The notes beneath the pieces are model-generated. The model ran no database searches. It saw nothing but the letters and a program-made list of their open reading frames with translations, and had not been told where the DNA came from. 64,000 nt of DNA from Gordonia aichiensis NBRC 108223 (GTDB lineage Bacteria > Actinomycetota > Actinomycetes > Mycobacteriales > Mycobacteriaceae). Made by a program: the position numbers and the translations under genes. The DNA is taken from assembly GCF_000332975.1 (NCBI RefSeq), contig NZ_BANR01000024.1, positions 27,606-91,605 of the forward strand. The letters run 5' to 3'. Positions 8,870-17,558 of this stretch are shown here, one piece after another; the stretch's first letter is position 1; each line of letters starts with the position of its first letter.

Positions 8870-10005
8870 GGTGGCAGCGAGTCGACCCACACGCCGACGC
8901 TCCTGCACTACGAGGCCCTCGATTCGGCTCGTACGCACCGGACGAGGTGACCTGGCTCCTCAAGGATCTCTCGCATGTTCCTCTCGAAGCCGACCTCGCC
9001 GTGCGTGAGCGCCGGATCCAAGCGGGCGCAGCCCACTACGCGGAGTCGCTGCCGATCGAGTACCAGCCGGGAGCCGAGTACCAACAGCTGTTCGCCGACA
9101 CTCTCGATGAGTCGGCGAAGCGTCTGGCGCATGCCGTCGGTGTCGTCGGCGAACTTCTCATCGCCGAGCGACATCGCGAGCCAACGCTCGTGTCATTGGC
9201 GCGAGCGGGCACGCCGATCGGAATCCTGCTTCGCCGCTGGCTCTTACGCGTTCACGGCTGGGCTGCACCGCACTACACGATCTCGATCGTCCGTGATCGC
9301 GGCATCGATACCGTTGCGCTCGACCACATCACCAAACGCCACGACGCCGCGTCGGTGGTGTTTGTCGACGGGTGGACCGGAAAGGGTGCCATCCAACGCG
9401 AGTTGACCGCGGCACTCCGGACGTACGCCGACGGCGGGGGGCCGGCACTGTTCGACGAACTCGCCGTTCTCGCCGACCCTGGGTGCGCCACCACCACCTT
9501 CGGCACCCGCGACGACTTTCTCATCGCGTCGGCCTGTTTGAATTCGACTGTTTCTGGCCTCATTTCGCGCACCGTCCTCAACTCCGACCACATCGGCGAC
9601 GGCGAGTTCCACGGCGCCAAGTTCTACCGACATCTCGCCGACCACGACATGTCCAACCGCTTCCTCGACGCCGTATCTGCACAATTCGACACGGTGCGCG
9701 AGTCCGTCACCTCCCACATCGCAGCGCTGGGTCGCGCACAGCGTACGGCGACGTGGGCGGGATGGGAGTCGGTGGAGAAGATTCGTGCCGAGTACGGGCT
9801 TTCGTCGATGAACTTCGTCAAGCCCGGTGTCGGGGAGACGACTCGGGTACTTCTACGGCGCGAGCCCTGGCGGGTGCTCGTACGAGATGCAGGCCTACCC
9901 GAACACCGACACATCCGAATCCTCGCTGCCGAGCGCGGGGTGCCGATCGAGGTCCACGACGATCTCGCGTACTCGTGTGTAGGGCTGATCAAGGAGGACT
10001 CGTGA
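8866..10005 (+). CDS. StiP / PRTase_1 family protein of the Ter module
   Basis: A 379-residue protein of the family labelled 'cysteine protease StiP' in databases but reinterpreted by comparative genomics as a second phosphoribosyltransferase-fold enzyme. Features seen: GSYAPDEVTWLLKDL near the N-terminus, a LVSLARAGTPIGILLRRWL strand-loop, HYTISIVRDRGID, and a VVFVDGWTGKGAIQREL segment that resembles a PRPP-binding loop. A GCATTTFGTRDDFLIASACL stretch carries conserved cysteines. It starts with a GTG that overlaps the previous stop, and AAGGAGG near its end (9991-9997) supplies the ribosome site for the next gene. Whether it acts as a protease or transferase cannot be decided from sequence; the operon context favours nucleotide-type chemistry. 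Confidence 0.82.
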   Translation: MRWQRVDPHADAPALRGPRFGSYAPDEVTWLLKDLSHVPLEADLAVRERRIQAGAAHYAESLPIEYQPGAEYQQLFADTLDESAKRLAHAVGVVGELLIAERHREPTLVSLARAGTPIGILLRRWLLRVHGWAAPHYTISIVRDRGIDTVALDHITKRHDAASVVFVDGWTGKGAIQRELTAALRTYADGGGPALFDELAVLADPGCATTTFGTRDDFLIASACLNSTVSGLISRTVLNSDHIGDGEFHGAKFYRHLADHDMSNRFLDAVSAQFDTVRESVTSHIAALGRAQRTATWAGWESVEKIRAEYGLSSMNFVKPGVGETTRVLLRREPWRVLVRDAGLPEHRHIRILAAERGVPIEVHDDLAYSCVGLIKEDS

Positions 10006-10841
10006 CCGGGCTGGTGGCCAGCGATCTGGACAGGACTCTCATCTACTCACGTGATGCTATGGGAGAGAGCCAGTTTCACAAGCACTCACCGACGTGCGTT
10101 GAGATCTATCGCGACGCACCTTTGTCGTACATGACCAGTTCGGCGATCGCACTGCTGACCGAGCTACGCACACGCTCGGTTTTCGTTCCGGTCACGACCC
10201 GCACCCCCGAGCAATTCGCCAGCGTCTGCCTTCCGGGAGGTACGACCCGCTACGGTGTGGTCAGCAGCGGAGGGCGCATACTCGTCAACGGCACCGACGA
10301 CGAGCACTGGCGCACCAGTGTCGAACAGGCTGTCGCAGCCCGTTCTGCGCCGCTCAAGGAGGTGACTCGACGGTTGGACGTTGTGGCAGAGCAGGACTGG
10401 GTGACAACTCTGCGGACTGCAGATGATCTGTTCTGCTATCTCGTCGTCGATCCTCATCGGCAGCCCGACTGGTTCCTCCCCGAGTGGGAGCAGTGGTGCG
10501 TCGAGCGCGGATGGGTTGCCTCCCAGCAGGGCCGCAAGATCTACGCGGTTCCTGACGCAGTCACCAAATCAGCTGCAGTCGCGGAAGTGTACCGACGGTG
10601 CGTCGACGAAGGCTCAGTGGCCGGGGACGATCCCGTGTTCGCCGCGGGCGATGGCAGGCTCGACGTCGACCTGCTCGAATTCGCTGACGCAGCCATCCGC
10701 CCGGCGCATGGTGAACTGGCCGAACTGAACTGGCAGCACCCGAGCGTGACCGTCACGTCACGCACGGGTGCTCTGGCAGGTGAAGAGATACTCGAATGGT
10801 TGCTCAGTGCGGTGACCCGACAAGCAAAGACGGCGATATGA
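10002..10841 (+). CDS. HAD family hydrolase of the Ter module
   Basis: A 279-residue haloacid-dehalogenase-fold hydrolase, probably a phosphatase acting on a phosphorylated intermediate of the Ter-associated pathway. Motif I is VASDLDRTL with nucleophile Asp8 and acid/base Asp10; motif II is the Thr in VPVTTRT near residue 65; motif IV is GDGRLDVDLL near residue 220. A cap-like insert lies between motifs II and III. GTG 10002 is chosen because it places the DxD motif at the very N-terminus and has a perfect AAGGAGG 5 bases upstream. It overlaps the previous stop by four bases; its own TGA overlaps the ATG at 10838. Substrate unknown. Confidence 0.88.
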   Translation: MTGLVASDLDRTLIYSRDAMGESQFHKHSPTCVEIYRDAPLSYMTSSAIALLTELRTRSVFVPVTTRTPEQFASVCLPGGTTRYGVVSSGGRILVNGTDDEHWRTSVEQAVAARSAPLKEVTRRLDVVAEQDWVTTLRTADDLFCYLVVDPHRQPDWFLPEWEQWCVERGWVASQQGRKIYAVPDAVTKSAAVAEVYRRCVDEGSVAGDDPVFAAGDGRLDVDLLEFADAAIRPAHGELAELNWQHPSVTVTSRTGALAGEEILEWLLSAVTRQAKTAI

Positions 10842-12064
10842 CGACAGTGTTGTCCAAAGGCCAGAACGCTCCGTTGCCCGCCGGAGAGATCACGATCTCC
10901 GTGGACGTTGCTGCGCCAGTTGACCTCTCGGCCCTACTGGTGACACCCGACATGCGTGTGCGCACCGACGCCGACTTCGTGTTCTACAACCAACCGTCCG
11001 GGGCGGGCGTGACACTGGCGTCGGCTCCCGGCCGACAGACGCTCCGGATCACCCCCGCCGCGGTGCCCCAGGAGATCCACGCGGTACGCGCGGTGATCAC
11101 GCTCGACGATGCGTCGTCGTCATTCGGCAGGACTCCACCGCCGGTCGCACGGGTCTTCGACTCCGCGGGATCCGAGCTGTTCTCCTTCACCATCCCCGAT
11201 CTCAGTAGCGAGGTCGTCGTCGTGGCCGTGGAGATCTACCGGCGGGATACAGGGTGGAAGGTCCGGTCGATCGGACAGGGCTATGCAGGTGGGTTCGCAG
11301 ATCTCGTTCGTGATCACGGGGTTTCGGTAGACGACGCACCCGCCTCATCGCCTCCAGCCAGTCCCGCTGCCCCGACGCCTCCGGCGCAGTCCGCACCGAC
11401 GGCTGCGCCCCAACCCGCTGCACCACACCACGCGCCGCCGCCCCCGCAGTTCGGCGGGCAGCAACCGCCCGCGGAAATCAGTCTGACGAAGAACAAGCGG
11501 GTCAACCTGGTCAAAGGCCAGAAGGTCACGCTGCGCAAGGACGGGGGCGTCGCGCTCACCCGGGTTCGCATGGGGCTCGGCTGGGACCCGGTCAAGCGCG
11601 GCTTTTTCGGCGGATCCCGCAACATCGATCTCGACGCATCGGTGCTGACGTACTCGAGGGGCTCGCTCGCCGAAACTGTCTACTTCGGTCAGCTGCGCAG
11701 CCGTGACGGCTCGATCATCCACTCCGGCGACAACCTGACCGGGGCCGGTGACGGCGACGACGAGGTGATCAGCGTCAACCTCCAGGCCATACCACCGAAC
11801 ATCGACAACCTCGCGTTCATCGTGACGTCCTATCGCGGCCAGACCTTCCAAGAGATCGAGAACGCGTTCTGTCGCCTCGTCGACGACACAACCGGTGCCG
11901 AACTCGCACGCTTCACACTGCAGGGCGGCATGCCGTTCACCGGCGTGCTCATGGCCGTGATGTCACGAAGCGGCAGCGACTGGAAGATGCGCGCAGTTGG
12001 CGACGGGTTCAAAGCCAAGACCCCCAAGGCCGCCCAGAAGTATCTCGGCAGTTACCTGGAGTAG
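10838..12064 (+). CDS. tandem TerD-domain protein
   Basis: A 408-residue fusion of two TerD-like domains. The N-terminal domain (about residues 1-165) is degenerate: it lacks the DGDDE calcium loop but keeps FVFYNQPSG and the ending WKVRSIGQGYAGGFADLV. A proline/alanine-rich linker (about 166-215) follows. The C-terminal domain (about 216-408) has VALTRVRMGLGWDP, the intact loop [12 protein letters not shown] and a WKMRAVGDGF ending. The ATG overlaps the HAD stop (ATGA), making this the last gene of the coupled operon. A calcium-binding effector that bridges partners is a reasonable guess; only the second domain is expected to bind calcium. Confidence 0.88.
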   Translation: MTTVLSKGQNAPLPAGEITISVDVAAPVDLSALLVTPDMRVRTDADFVFYNQPSGAGVTLASAPGRQTLRITPAAVPQEIHAVRAVITLDDASSSFGRTPPPVARVFDSAGSELFSFTIPDLSSEVVVVAVEIYRRDTGWKVRSIGQGYAGGFADLVRDHGVSVDDAPASSPPASPAAPTPPAQSAPTAAPQPAAPHHAPPPPQFGGQQPPAEISLTKNKRVNLVKGQKVTLRKDGGVALTRVRMGLGWDPVKRGFFGGSRNIDLDASVLTYSRGSLAETVYFGQLRSRDGSIIHSGDNLTGAGDGDDEVISVNLQAIPPNIDNLAFIVTSYRGQTFQEIENAFCRLVDDTTGAELARFTLQGGMPFTGVLMAVMSRSGSDWKMRAVGDGFKAKTPKAAQKYLGSYLE

Positions 12065-12119
12065 GCCTTCTCGGCGACTGACACCACCTCATCGGCGATG
12101 CCGCTCTCACGTGGCCGTG

Positions 12120-12617
12120 TCACATGGTGGCGGCGCCGGCGCTCGATTCGTCGGACCGTACGCGGTCGATGGCGACGACGAGCGAGATGACCATCGCCTC
12201 GAGGGTGTCATCGACGATATCGACCTCGTAGGTGTCGGCCCAGCTCAACAGTTTTCGATGGATCCGCGCCACCTCGTGGTTCGCCCGGAACACCGAGAAG
12301 TTCATGTCCCACCAGTCGCCGGAGACGCTCAGCGCAGCGCCGTCGACGGAGTACTTCGGCCTGAAGAAGCTGAACTCCTTGCGGATCGTGGCGACTAGCC
12401 CGACGCCCTCCATCTCGACGGTGAACCGCGGCAGAAAACTGAGCGCGGTCTTGGTGATCTGCGCGACCGCCGCATCCGCCGCCGTGGTGACGGTGAACCG
12501 TTTCGGGATCTGCATGAAGCTCCCACGCACGTAGTAGCGGGGTTGCTGAAGTTCGTCGAACACCGTGAACTTCTCGCCGACCGAGAAGACCTTCTGCTTG
12601 ATGAACAGCCTGGACAC
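12120..12617 (-). CDS. LURP-one-related (Tubby-like fold) protein
   Basis: A 165-residue protein resembling the LURP-one-related/Tubby C-terminal-like family: short beta-rich segments such as FIKQKVFSVGEKFTVFDE, YYVRGSFMQIPKRF and a C-terminal hydrophobic helix (LEAMVISLVVAIDRV). The longer open frame begins further upstream, but GTG 12617 is preferred because the family starts MSRLFIKQK-like and GGAAGG lies about 7 bases upstream of it. The gene faces the Ter operon tail to tail with a 55-base gap. LURP-one-like proteins are recurrent neighbours of stress genes in actinobacteria and may bind lipids; its link to the Ter system is by position only. Confidence 0.72.
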   Translation of the reverse strand: MSRLFIKQKVFSVGEKFTVFDELQQPRYYVRGSFMQIPKRFTVTTAADAAVAQITKTALSFLPRFTVEMEGVGLVATIRKEFSFFRPKYSVDGAALSVSGDWWDMNFSVFRANHEVARIHRKLLSWADTYEVDIVDDTLEAMVISLVVAIDRVRSDESSAGAATM

Positions 12618-12805
12618 GTCGCAACCTTCCGCCGGGGTGGTGCCCACCCTAGCCAGACAACCCACGCAGGTCACGGTGCCCGCCGGCCGACCATTCCTGA
12701 AGAGCCGCGTCGCCGCTTGCGCGTACACCTCACTCTGCCCGGTGCGAGTTCGGCGGGGCCTGGCGATGCCGCATAGAGCGAGAGCTCCCGTGGCACTATG
12801 CCTGC

Positions 12806-13456
12806 ATGGGTCGCATGTGTCTGTGGTTGATGTTCCTGGGTTGTGTCATCGGGCTGCTGGCAGTAGCACTCTTTGAGGGACTGATGGGACCGGGCGACGG
12901 CGAGTACCTCGCCATCTCCTCGGTCACTGCAGGCAGTACCACTGTCTCGGAGCCGATGAGGTACGCGGTGATCGGTTTGGTGGGCGCGGCCGTGGGAGCA
13001 GTCGCGGGGGGTGTACTCCATCTGGCCGGTGCACGAGTGCAGCCACGACGTCGTGTCGGGCTCACCGCGGCGGTCGGTCTTGTCGCCTGCGCGGTGGGAG
13101 TGCTGCCCGCCATGGTCGCGGCGGCCACGGTGACGGATCTCCCCGACGGCCTACATCCGCTGGTGCTGTACGCGGTCTGTGGTGCAGTCGGTTACGGCCT
13201 CGCGATCGCAGGGGTATATGTCGCATTGCGTATGGTCGGCGATCAAGCAGCGCGCGCCACAGCCCGTGCCGTCGCTCTCCTGTTACCGGTGGGGGCGCTG
13301 ATCGCGACCGTTGTCGGGGTGGTGAGTGCCTGGGCGTTGGGCTTCTCCACTGTCACCTCGACATGGGTAGTCGCGACAGCCCTGGTCATTCTGACCCTCA
13401 GTGTCACCTTCGCGATTTCCCGTGCAATCGTTCTACGTCAGCAGCGACCGGAATGA
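12806..13456 (+). CDS. multi-pass membrane protein of unknown function
   Basis: A 216-residue protein with about six hydrophobic segments, starting with a cleavable-looking or anchoring N-terminal helix (LWLMFLGCVIGLLAVALF) and containing Gly/Ala-rich pairs of helices. I do not recognise a family. It is divergent from the LURP-one-like gene (188-base gap) and convergent with the ABC transporter operon, with a shared hairpin between them. The ATG at 12806 is the first in frame and fits the hydrophobic start, though MCLW four codons later is possible. Confidence 0.6.
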   Translation: MGRMCLWLMFLGCVIGLLAVALFEGLMGPGDGEYLAISSVTAGSTTVSEPMRYAVIGLVGAAVGAVAGGVLHLAGARVQPRRRVGLTAAVGLVACAVGVLPAMVAAATVTDLPDGLHPLVLYAVCGAVGYGLAIAGVYVALRMVGDQAARATARAVALLLPVGALIATVVGVVSAWALGFSTVTSTWVVATALVILTLSVTFAISRAIVLRQQRPE

Positions 13457-13513
13457 CGAAGCGCGACAACCGTCGACACGACTAGCCACAACACAGACTC
13501 CTCGACACGACGG

Positions 13514-13549
13514 GGCGCCCAGCCGACCAGATCAGTCGGGCTGGGCGCC
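13514..13549. terminator. bidirectional hairpin between convergent genes
   Basis: A GC-rich inverted repeat (GGCGCCCAGCCGAC at 13514-13527 and GTCGGGCTGGGCGCC at 13535-13549; one bulged base, 7-base loop) lies between the end of the membrane protein gene and the end of the ABC operon. It can serve transcripts from both sides. Confidence 0.75.
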
Positions 13550-13570
13550 GCAGTTCGAGCGTCGACGCGC

Positions 13571-14422
13571 TCAGTGCGCGCCGAGGGGAGCGTGCCCGAG
13601 GAACTCGAGGATCGACTGGCGTCGACGCTGGTACTCCTCGGTGAACTGTGCCTGCGGATCGCGCGGGTTCTCGATGGTGATCACGTCGGCAACGCTCGCG
13701 GGTCGATGGGTCAAAAGCACCACTCGATCGGCAAGGAGCAGCGCTTCGTCGACGTCGTGGGTGACGAACAGAATGGTCATGCGGGTCTGCTCCCAGACCG
13801 AGATGAGGAGTTGCTGCATGTCGAGTCGGGTTTGGGCGTCAAGCGCGCCGAACGGTTCGTCCATCAGCATGACCAGCGGATCGCAGGCGAATGTGCGTGC
13901 AAGCTGCACGCGCTGACGCATGCCACCCGACAGGCGGCTCGGCAGATGGTCGAGGTAGGCGCTCAGACCGACCTGCTCGAGATACGTCGCAGCCTTCTGC
14001 TTCGCCTCGGCGCGTCCGAGTCCGCGTAGCCGCAGCGGGAACTGCACGTTCTTGGCCGCGGTACGCCACGGGAAGAGCGCATCCTCCTGGAAGACCATCG
14101 CGCAGTGGGCGTCGTTGCCTGTGACCGGACGGCCGTTGACGGTGGCCTCGCCGCTCATCGGGGTCAGGAGTCCGGCGAGGGCGCGCAGGATCGTCGACTT
14201 GCCACAGCCCGACGGTCCAAGGAAGACGACGACCTCACCGGGCTCGATGTCGAGTGTGACGTCGGCGGCCACCTTGCCGTCGAATCCCAGTTGGAGTCGA
14301 TCGAGGTTGACGGCGGCGCCGGGTCCGTCGTTGCTGACGGGGATGTCGCTGGTGAACCTCGCCTGGATTGCTGCGGCGCGGGCTGCGGCCGAGCGGCGTC
14401 GTGCTTCGGTGTTGTGTGCCAT
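13571..14422 (-). CDS. ABC transporter ATPase, nitrate/sulfonate/taurine (SsuB/TauB) type
   Basis: A 283-residue cytoplasmic ATPase that powers the importer. Walker A GPSGCGKST is near residue 75, the Q-loop region is MVFQEDALFPW, the signature is LSGGMRQRVQLAR, Walker B is LVMLMDEPFGALD and the H-loop is FVTHDVDEAL. This arrangement is that of NitT/TauT-family ATPases. The N-terminal about 45 residues before the ABC domain are longer than usual (MAHNTEARRRSAAARAAAI). ATG 14422 is 50 bases after the permease stop; transcription order is binding protein, permease, ATPase. Proximity to a sulfatase and a SulP permease suggests a sulfonate or sulfate ester substrate; this is inference. Confidence 0.9.
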   Translation of the reverse strand: MAHNTEARRRSAAARAAAIQARFTSDIPVSNDGPGAAVNLDRLQLGFDGKVAADVTLDIEPGEVVVFLGPSGCGKSTILRALAGLLTPMSGEATVNGRPVTGNDAHCAMVFQEDALFPWRTAAKNVQFPLRLRGLGRAEAKQKAATYLEQVGLSAYLDHLPSRLSGGMRQRVQLARTFACDPLVMLMDEPFGALDAQTRLDMQQLLISVWEQTRMTILFVTHDVDEALLLADRVVLLTHRPASVADVITIENPRDPQAQFTEEYQRRRQSILEFLGHAPLGAH

Positions 14423-14472
14423 CGGATTGCGCTTCCTGTGTGATGAGTTCGTGTGGGCGAGTAGCGGTGTCG

Positions 14473-15381
14473 TCAGTGCTTGGCGCGCGGCAGCCAGTGG
14501 TTGATGCGGCGACCGATCATCTCGACGATCCATGCGGTGATCAGCCCGAGCGCCCCGATGGAGAGCATGCCGACGACGACTCCCGCGTAGTCGAGCAGTC
14601 CGTAGGCCTGCCACGTGTAGTAGCCGATGCCGAACTGTCCGGAGATCATCTCGGCGCTGACGACACAGATCCACGCGACGCCCATCGCGACGGACAGTCC
14701 CGAGAAGATTCCCGGTAGTGCGCCCGGCAGGACGACCTGGCGCAGGATCGTCGCGCGACCTGCGCCCATGGTGTAGGCCGCCTCCTGCCACACCTTGGGC
14801 AGCGAGTCCATCGCGTGGATGGTGCTGACGAGCACGGGGAAGAACGCCGCGAAGAAGGTGATGAAGACGATGCCCTGTTCACTCGACGGGAACAGCAGGA
14901 TGGTCAGCGGGACGAGCGCGATTGCCGGGATCGGTCGGACGATCTCGATGAACGGGCGCAACGTCTTTCGAGCGACGTCGGAGCGTCCGATGAGCATGCC
15001 CAGGGCGACGCCGACGATCGCTGCCAGAGCGAAGCCGAGCAGAATGCGCTGCAGACTGGCCAGCAGGTCCTCGTAGTAGGCGCTCGACCCGAGTCGTTCG
15101 CCGAAGCTGTCGAGCACCGCCGCCGGAGTGGGCATCCGGTTGAATCGCAGCCACGCGACCACCTGGTTCTCGGTGAGCAGATCCCAGACGACGATGAAGG
15201 CGGCAATCGGGATGAGCGGCAACAGGATCGAGGCGGCAAGCTTTCGGGCCCGCGCGGCGTCGACGATGCCCCGCCGGGATGCGGGTGGCTCGACCTGCGG
15301 TGTCGTCGGTGATGCGGTCACGGTGCGCGTTTCGTCATCAGTGATCGGGGACGGGGCGGTAGCGGGTACTGACGATGCCAT
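14473..15381 (-). CDS. ABC transporter permease, SsuC/TauC type
   Basis: A 302-residue inner-membrane permease with about six hydrophobic segments after a 45-residue hydrophilic N-terminus. The EAA loop that contacts the ATPase is recognisable as EAAYTMGAGRATILRQVVLPGALPGIFSGL in the C-terminal half. Family members (BPD_transp_1) import nitrate, sulfonates, taurine or riboflavin precursors together with an SsuA-like binding protein. The gene sits between the binding protein (49-base gap) and the ATPase (50-base gap) on the same strand. Confidence 0.9.
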   Translation of the reverse strand: MASSVPATAPSPITDDETRTVTASPTTPQVEPPASRRGIVDAARARKLAASILLPLIPIAAFIVVWDLLTENQVVAWLRFNRMPTPAAVLDSFGERLGSSAYYEDLLASLQRILLGFALAAIVGVALGMLIGRSDVARKTLRPFIEIVRPIPAIALVPLTILLFPSSEQGIVFITFFAAFFPVLVSTIHAMDSLPKVWQEAAYTMGAGRATILRQVVLPGALPGIFSGLSVAMGVAWICVVSAEMISGQFGIGYYTWQAYGLLDYAGVVVGMLSIGALGLITAWIVEMIGRRINHWLPRAKH

Positions 15382-15430
15382 GGTGTGTGTGGGTTCCTTC
15401 CTTGAGGTGCGGGGCTCGGTGCGTACGCGG

Positions 15431-16921
15431 TCAGTCGGTGGTGACCGACTGCGACACCGCGGTCCGATAGTCGATGGGGGCGGTTCCGGGGTGGCTGCGC
15501 CGGTAATCGGCAGCGCCGGCCTGAGTCGCGAACGGCAGGTAGCGGGCGCTGGCCTGTGCTGCCGGGTCGACCAGCCAGGTCGCGTGGTCGGCGAACAGCT
15601 TGGTGCCGGTCACGGCGTCGGGAACGTAGACGGCGCGGGGTGTGCGCGAGGGTGTGTCGGCAACTCGACGTAGCAGGCAGCTCGGTGTGGCGGCAGGCAC
15701 CGTGTGGTCGTCGCCGGAGAACCACACCTCGGAGGCCGTTGCCGGGTCGCCGACCGGAAGCCTGCACAGCTCGTCGGTGCCGGTGAGCGGCGTCGGGTTG
15801 GCCAGGTTGTCGCGGTGGGCGGTGTACGACGCTCCGAGCGTGTCACGTACGGCCGACTCGTTGATGAAACCGTCGATGTCGAAGTCCTTCGTCACGGACT
15901 TGCGCTTGACCAGGAACTTCTTGACCTGCTGCAGCGACTCACGGAACTGCGGCTTGATCGGGAGGTCGAAGGAGACGAGGCCGTTGGGCCCGTTGTAGAG
16001 GTAGGCGACCTCGGGTTCGATGCCGGTGATCGTGCTGAGGCGTTGGGCCGCCTGCAGGGGCCGGGTGCGCAGGTAGTCGGTGGTCCTCGACATCGCCGTC
16101 ACGAACGCCGAGATCACTTCGGGGTGCGCACCGGCGAACTGCTTGCGGGTGACGACGCCGTGGAAGGTCGGGACACCGTTGTCGCCGCCGTCGTAGAGCA
16201 ACCGGCCTTGGTTGCGGAAGACGACGAGCTGCGGCCACGGAACGAATTGTGCGAGTGCATCGACCTGGCCGCCCTCGATGGCCGCGGCGCCGATCGACGG
16301 ATCCTGGTTCGCCACGTGCACGTCGTCGGAGGACATGCCCGCCTTCTGCAGCGCGGTGGAGAACATCCCGTCGCCCGCCGAGCCGAGGCTGGTGGACACG
16401 CTCTCACCCTTCAGGTCCGCCAGCGTCGTGGCCGTCGACGAGGTCGGTACGACGACCTGGTTGAGCGAGCCGCGCAGGTTGTATCCGGTGGTCGCGATGA
16501 ACTCCGTCGCGGCGTCGTCGTACTTGCGGGTCTTGGAGCCGTTGGTCAGCAACGGATAGTCGCCCATCGACCCGATGTCGACGTGGGTGGCGATCATCGC
16601 CGCGGTCAGCGGAGCGCCGGAGGAGAAGTCCTGCCAGACGACGCGATACTTGGTCCCGCTCTTCTTGCCGGCGTCGGAGAGAGCCTTCTCGAACTCTCCG
16701 CGGTCGCGCATGAGGGTGCCGGCGTTGACGGTGTTGATGGTCTTGGACTGGTAGCCGACGTTGACGGTCACGGTCTCGCCGCCTACCGCCGCGCAGCCGG
16801 AGAGCATGCCCGACAGGGCAGCGCCGGCGGTGATGGCCGCGACTGCCAGGCGACCACGAGTACGGACTCGGGATGCCGGTGCGGTGCTGCTGTGACCTTG
16901 CGACGTGGTGCTCTTGGACAT
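15431..16921 (-). CDS. ABC substrate-binding lipoprotein with NosL-like C-terminal extension
   Basis: A 496-residue exported lipoprotein: a hydrophobic signal region ends in LSGC, giving lipidated Cys43. Residues about 50-370 form an SsuA/NitT-type binding domain (NVGYQSKTINTVNAG, MIATHVDIGSMGDYP, NQDPSIGAAAIEGGQVDALA). Ordinary members end near 320-350 residues; here about 120 more follow. Their text FADHATWLVDPAAQASARY with PFATQAGAADYRR resembles the NosL/copper-chaperone fold, which I state as tentative. ATG 16921 is chosen for signal-peptide length; ATG 16966 in the same frame has a better ribosome site (CGAGG) and would add 15 residues. It is the first gene of the importer operon. Confidence 0.82.
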   Translation of the reverse strand: MSKSTTSQGHSSTAPASRVRTRGRLAVAAITAGAALSGMLSGCAAVGGETVTVNVGYQSKTINTVNAGTLMRDRGEFEKALSDAGKKSGTKYRVVWQDFSSGAPLTAAMIATHVDIGSMGDYPLLTNGSKTRKYDDAATEFIATTGYNLRGSLNQVVVPTSSTATTLADLKGESVSTSLGSAGDGMFSTALQKAGMSSDDVHVANQDPSIGAAAIEGGQVDALAQFVPWPQLVVFRNQGRLLYDGGDNGVPTFHGVVTRKQFAGAHPEVISAFVTAMSRTTDYLRTRPLQAAQRLSTITGIEPEVAYLYNGPNGLVSFDLPIKPQFRESLQQVKKFLVKRKSVTKDFDIDGFINESAVRDTLGASYTAHRDNLANPTPLTGTDELCRLPVGDPATASEVWFSGDDHTVPAATPSCLLRRVADTPSRTPRAVYVPDAVTGTKLFADHATWLVDPAAQASARYLPFATQAGAADYRRSHPGTAPIDYRTAVSQSVTTD

Positions 16922-17198
16922 GCAACAAGACTCGGAGGATTCTGTTACAACCGGGCGACTCACCATTGCACCTCGGTTAAGCCACCAGGTCAGCGGGTTG
17001 CGCCACCCTGCAAACCCGCCCAGCACATCGGTTCTTTCTCTCGAATCCGTTGGTACGCAGTTTGTTTCGTGTACACGGTGCCGACACAGCCGAGTCGACG
17101 ACGGTCAGTTACGCACGCGGACAACACGATTACGCAGGCTGTCGGGTTGGCGCAGAACAGTGATCCTGCGAGAGAGTGGAGGGGTGCCCGACAATGAG

Positions 17199-17558
17199 AT
17201 GAGCGAGAGTTCCGAGCAGACGTCGCACGAACCGGATTACCGATTCACGCTGGCAAACGAGCGTACATTCCTGGCCTGGCAACGCACCGCTCTCGGCCTG
17301 CTCGCGGCCGCCGTGGCCGCTCTGCAATTCCTGCCGGACCCGACGCATCCCGCGTTCCGGTACGGGCTCGGCCTGTCACTCGGCGTCCTCGCCGTCATCG
17401 TCTCCGCGGGTGGCATGCGCCGCTGGCGCGACAACGACCGCGCGATCCGCGGCGACCGACCGCTACCGCGAACGCCACTCATCGCGGTCCTCGGTATCGC
17501 GCTTGTGGTCATCGGGGTGGTCGCGGTCGTCACCGCGCTGATCTTCGCGTTGGTATGA
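17199..17558 (+). CDS. DUF202 membrane protein (first of pair)
   Basis: A 119-residue DUF202 (YidH-like) inner-membrane protein. The family hallmark RFTLANERTFLAWQRTALGLL precedes the first of three hydrophobic segments; FRYGLGLSLGVLAVIVSAGGMRRW and the final LIAVLGIALVVIGVVAVVTAL form the others. ATG 17199 is used; GTG 17184 in frame is an alternative, with GGAGGGG at 17178-17184 either preceding or overlapping the start. It overlaps the next DUF202 gene by four bases. Molecular role of the family is unknown. Confidence 0.85.
   Translation: MSESSEQTSHEPDYRFTLANERTFLAWQRTALGLLAAAVAALQFLPDPTHPAFRYGLGLSLGVLAVIVSAGGMRRWRDNDRAIRGDRPLPRTPLIAVLGIALVVIGVVAVVTALIFALV

Noticed and set aside
16922..17026. 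possible cysteine-responsive leader peptide before the binding-protein gene (Cys-Cys codons just before ATG 16921)
   Set aside because: The Cys codons are in frame with the main gene and no stop separates them, unlike the poly-Cys attenuator ORFs of mycobacterial sulfur operons.
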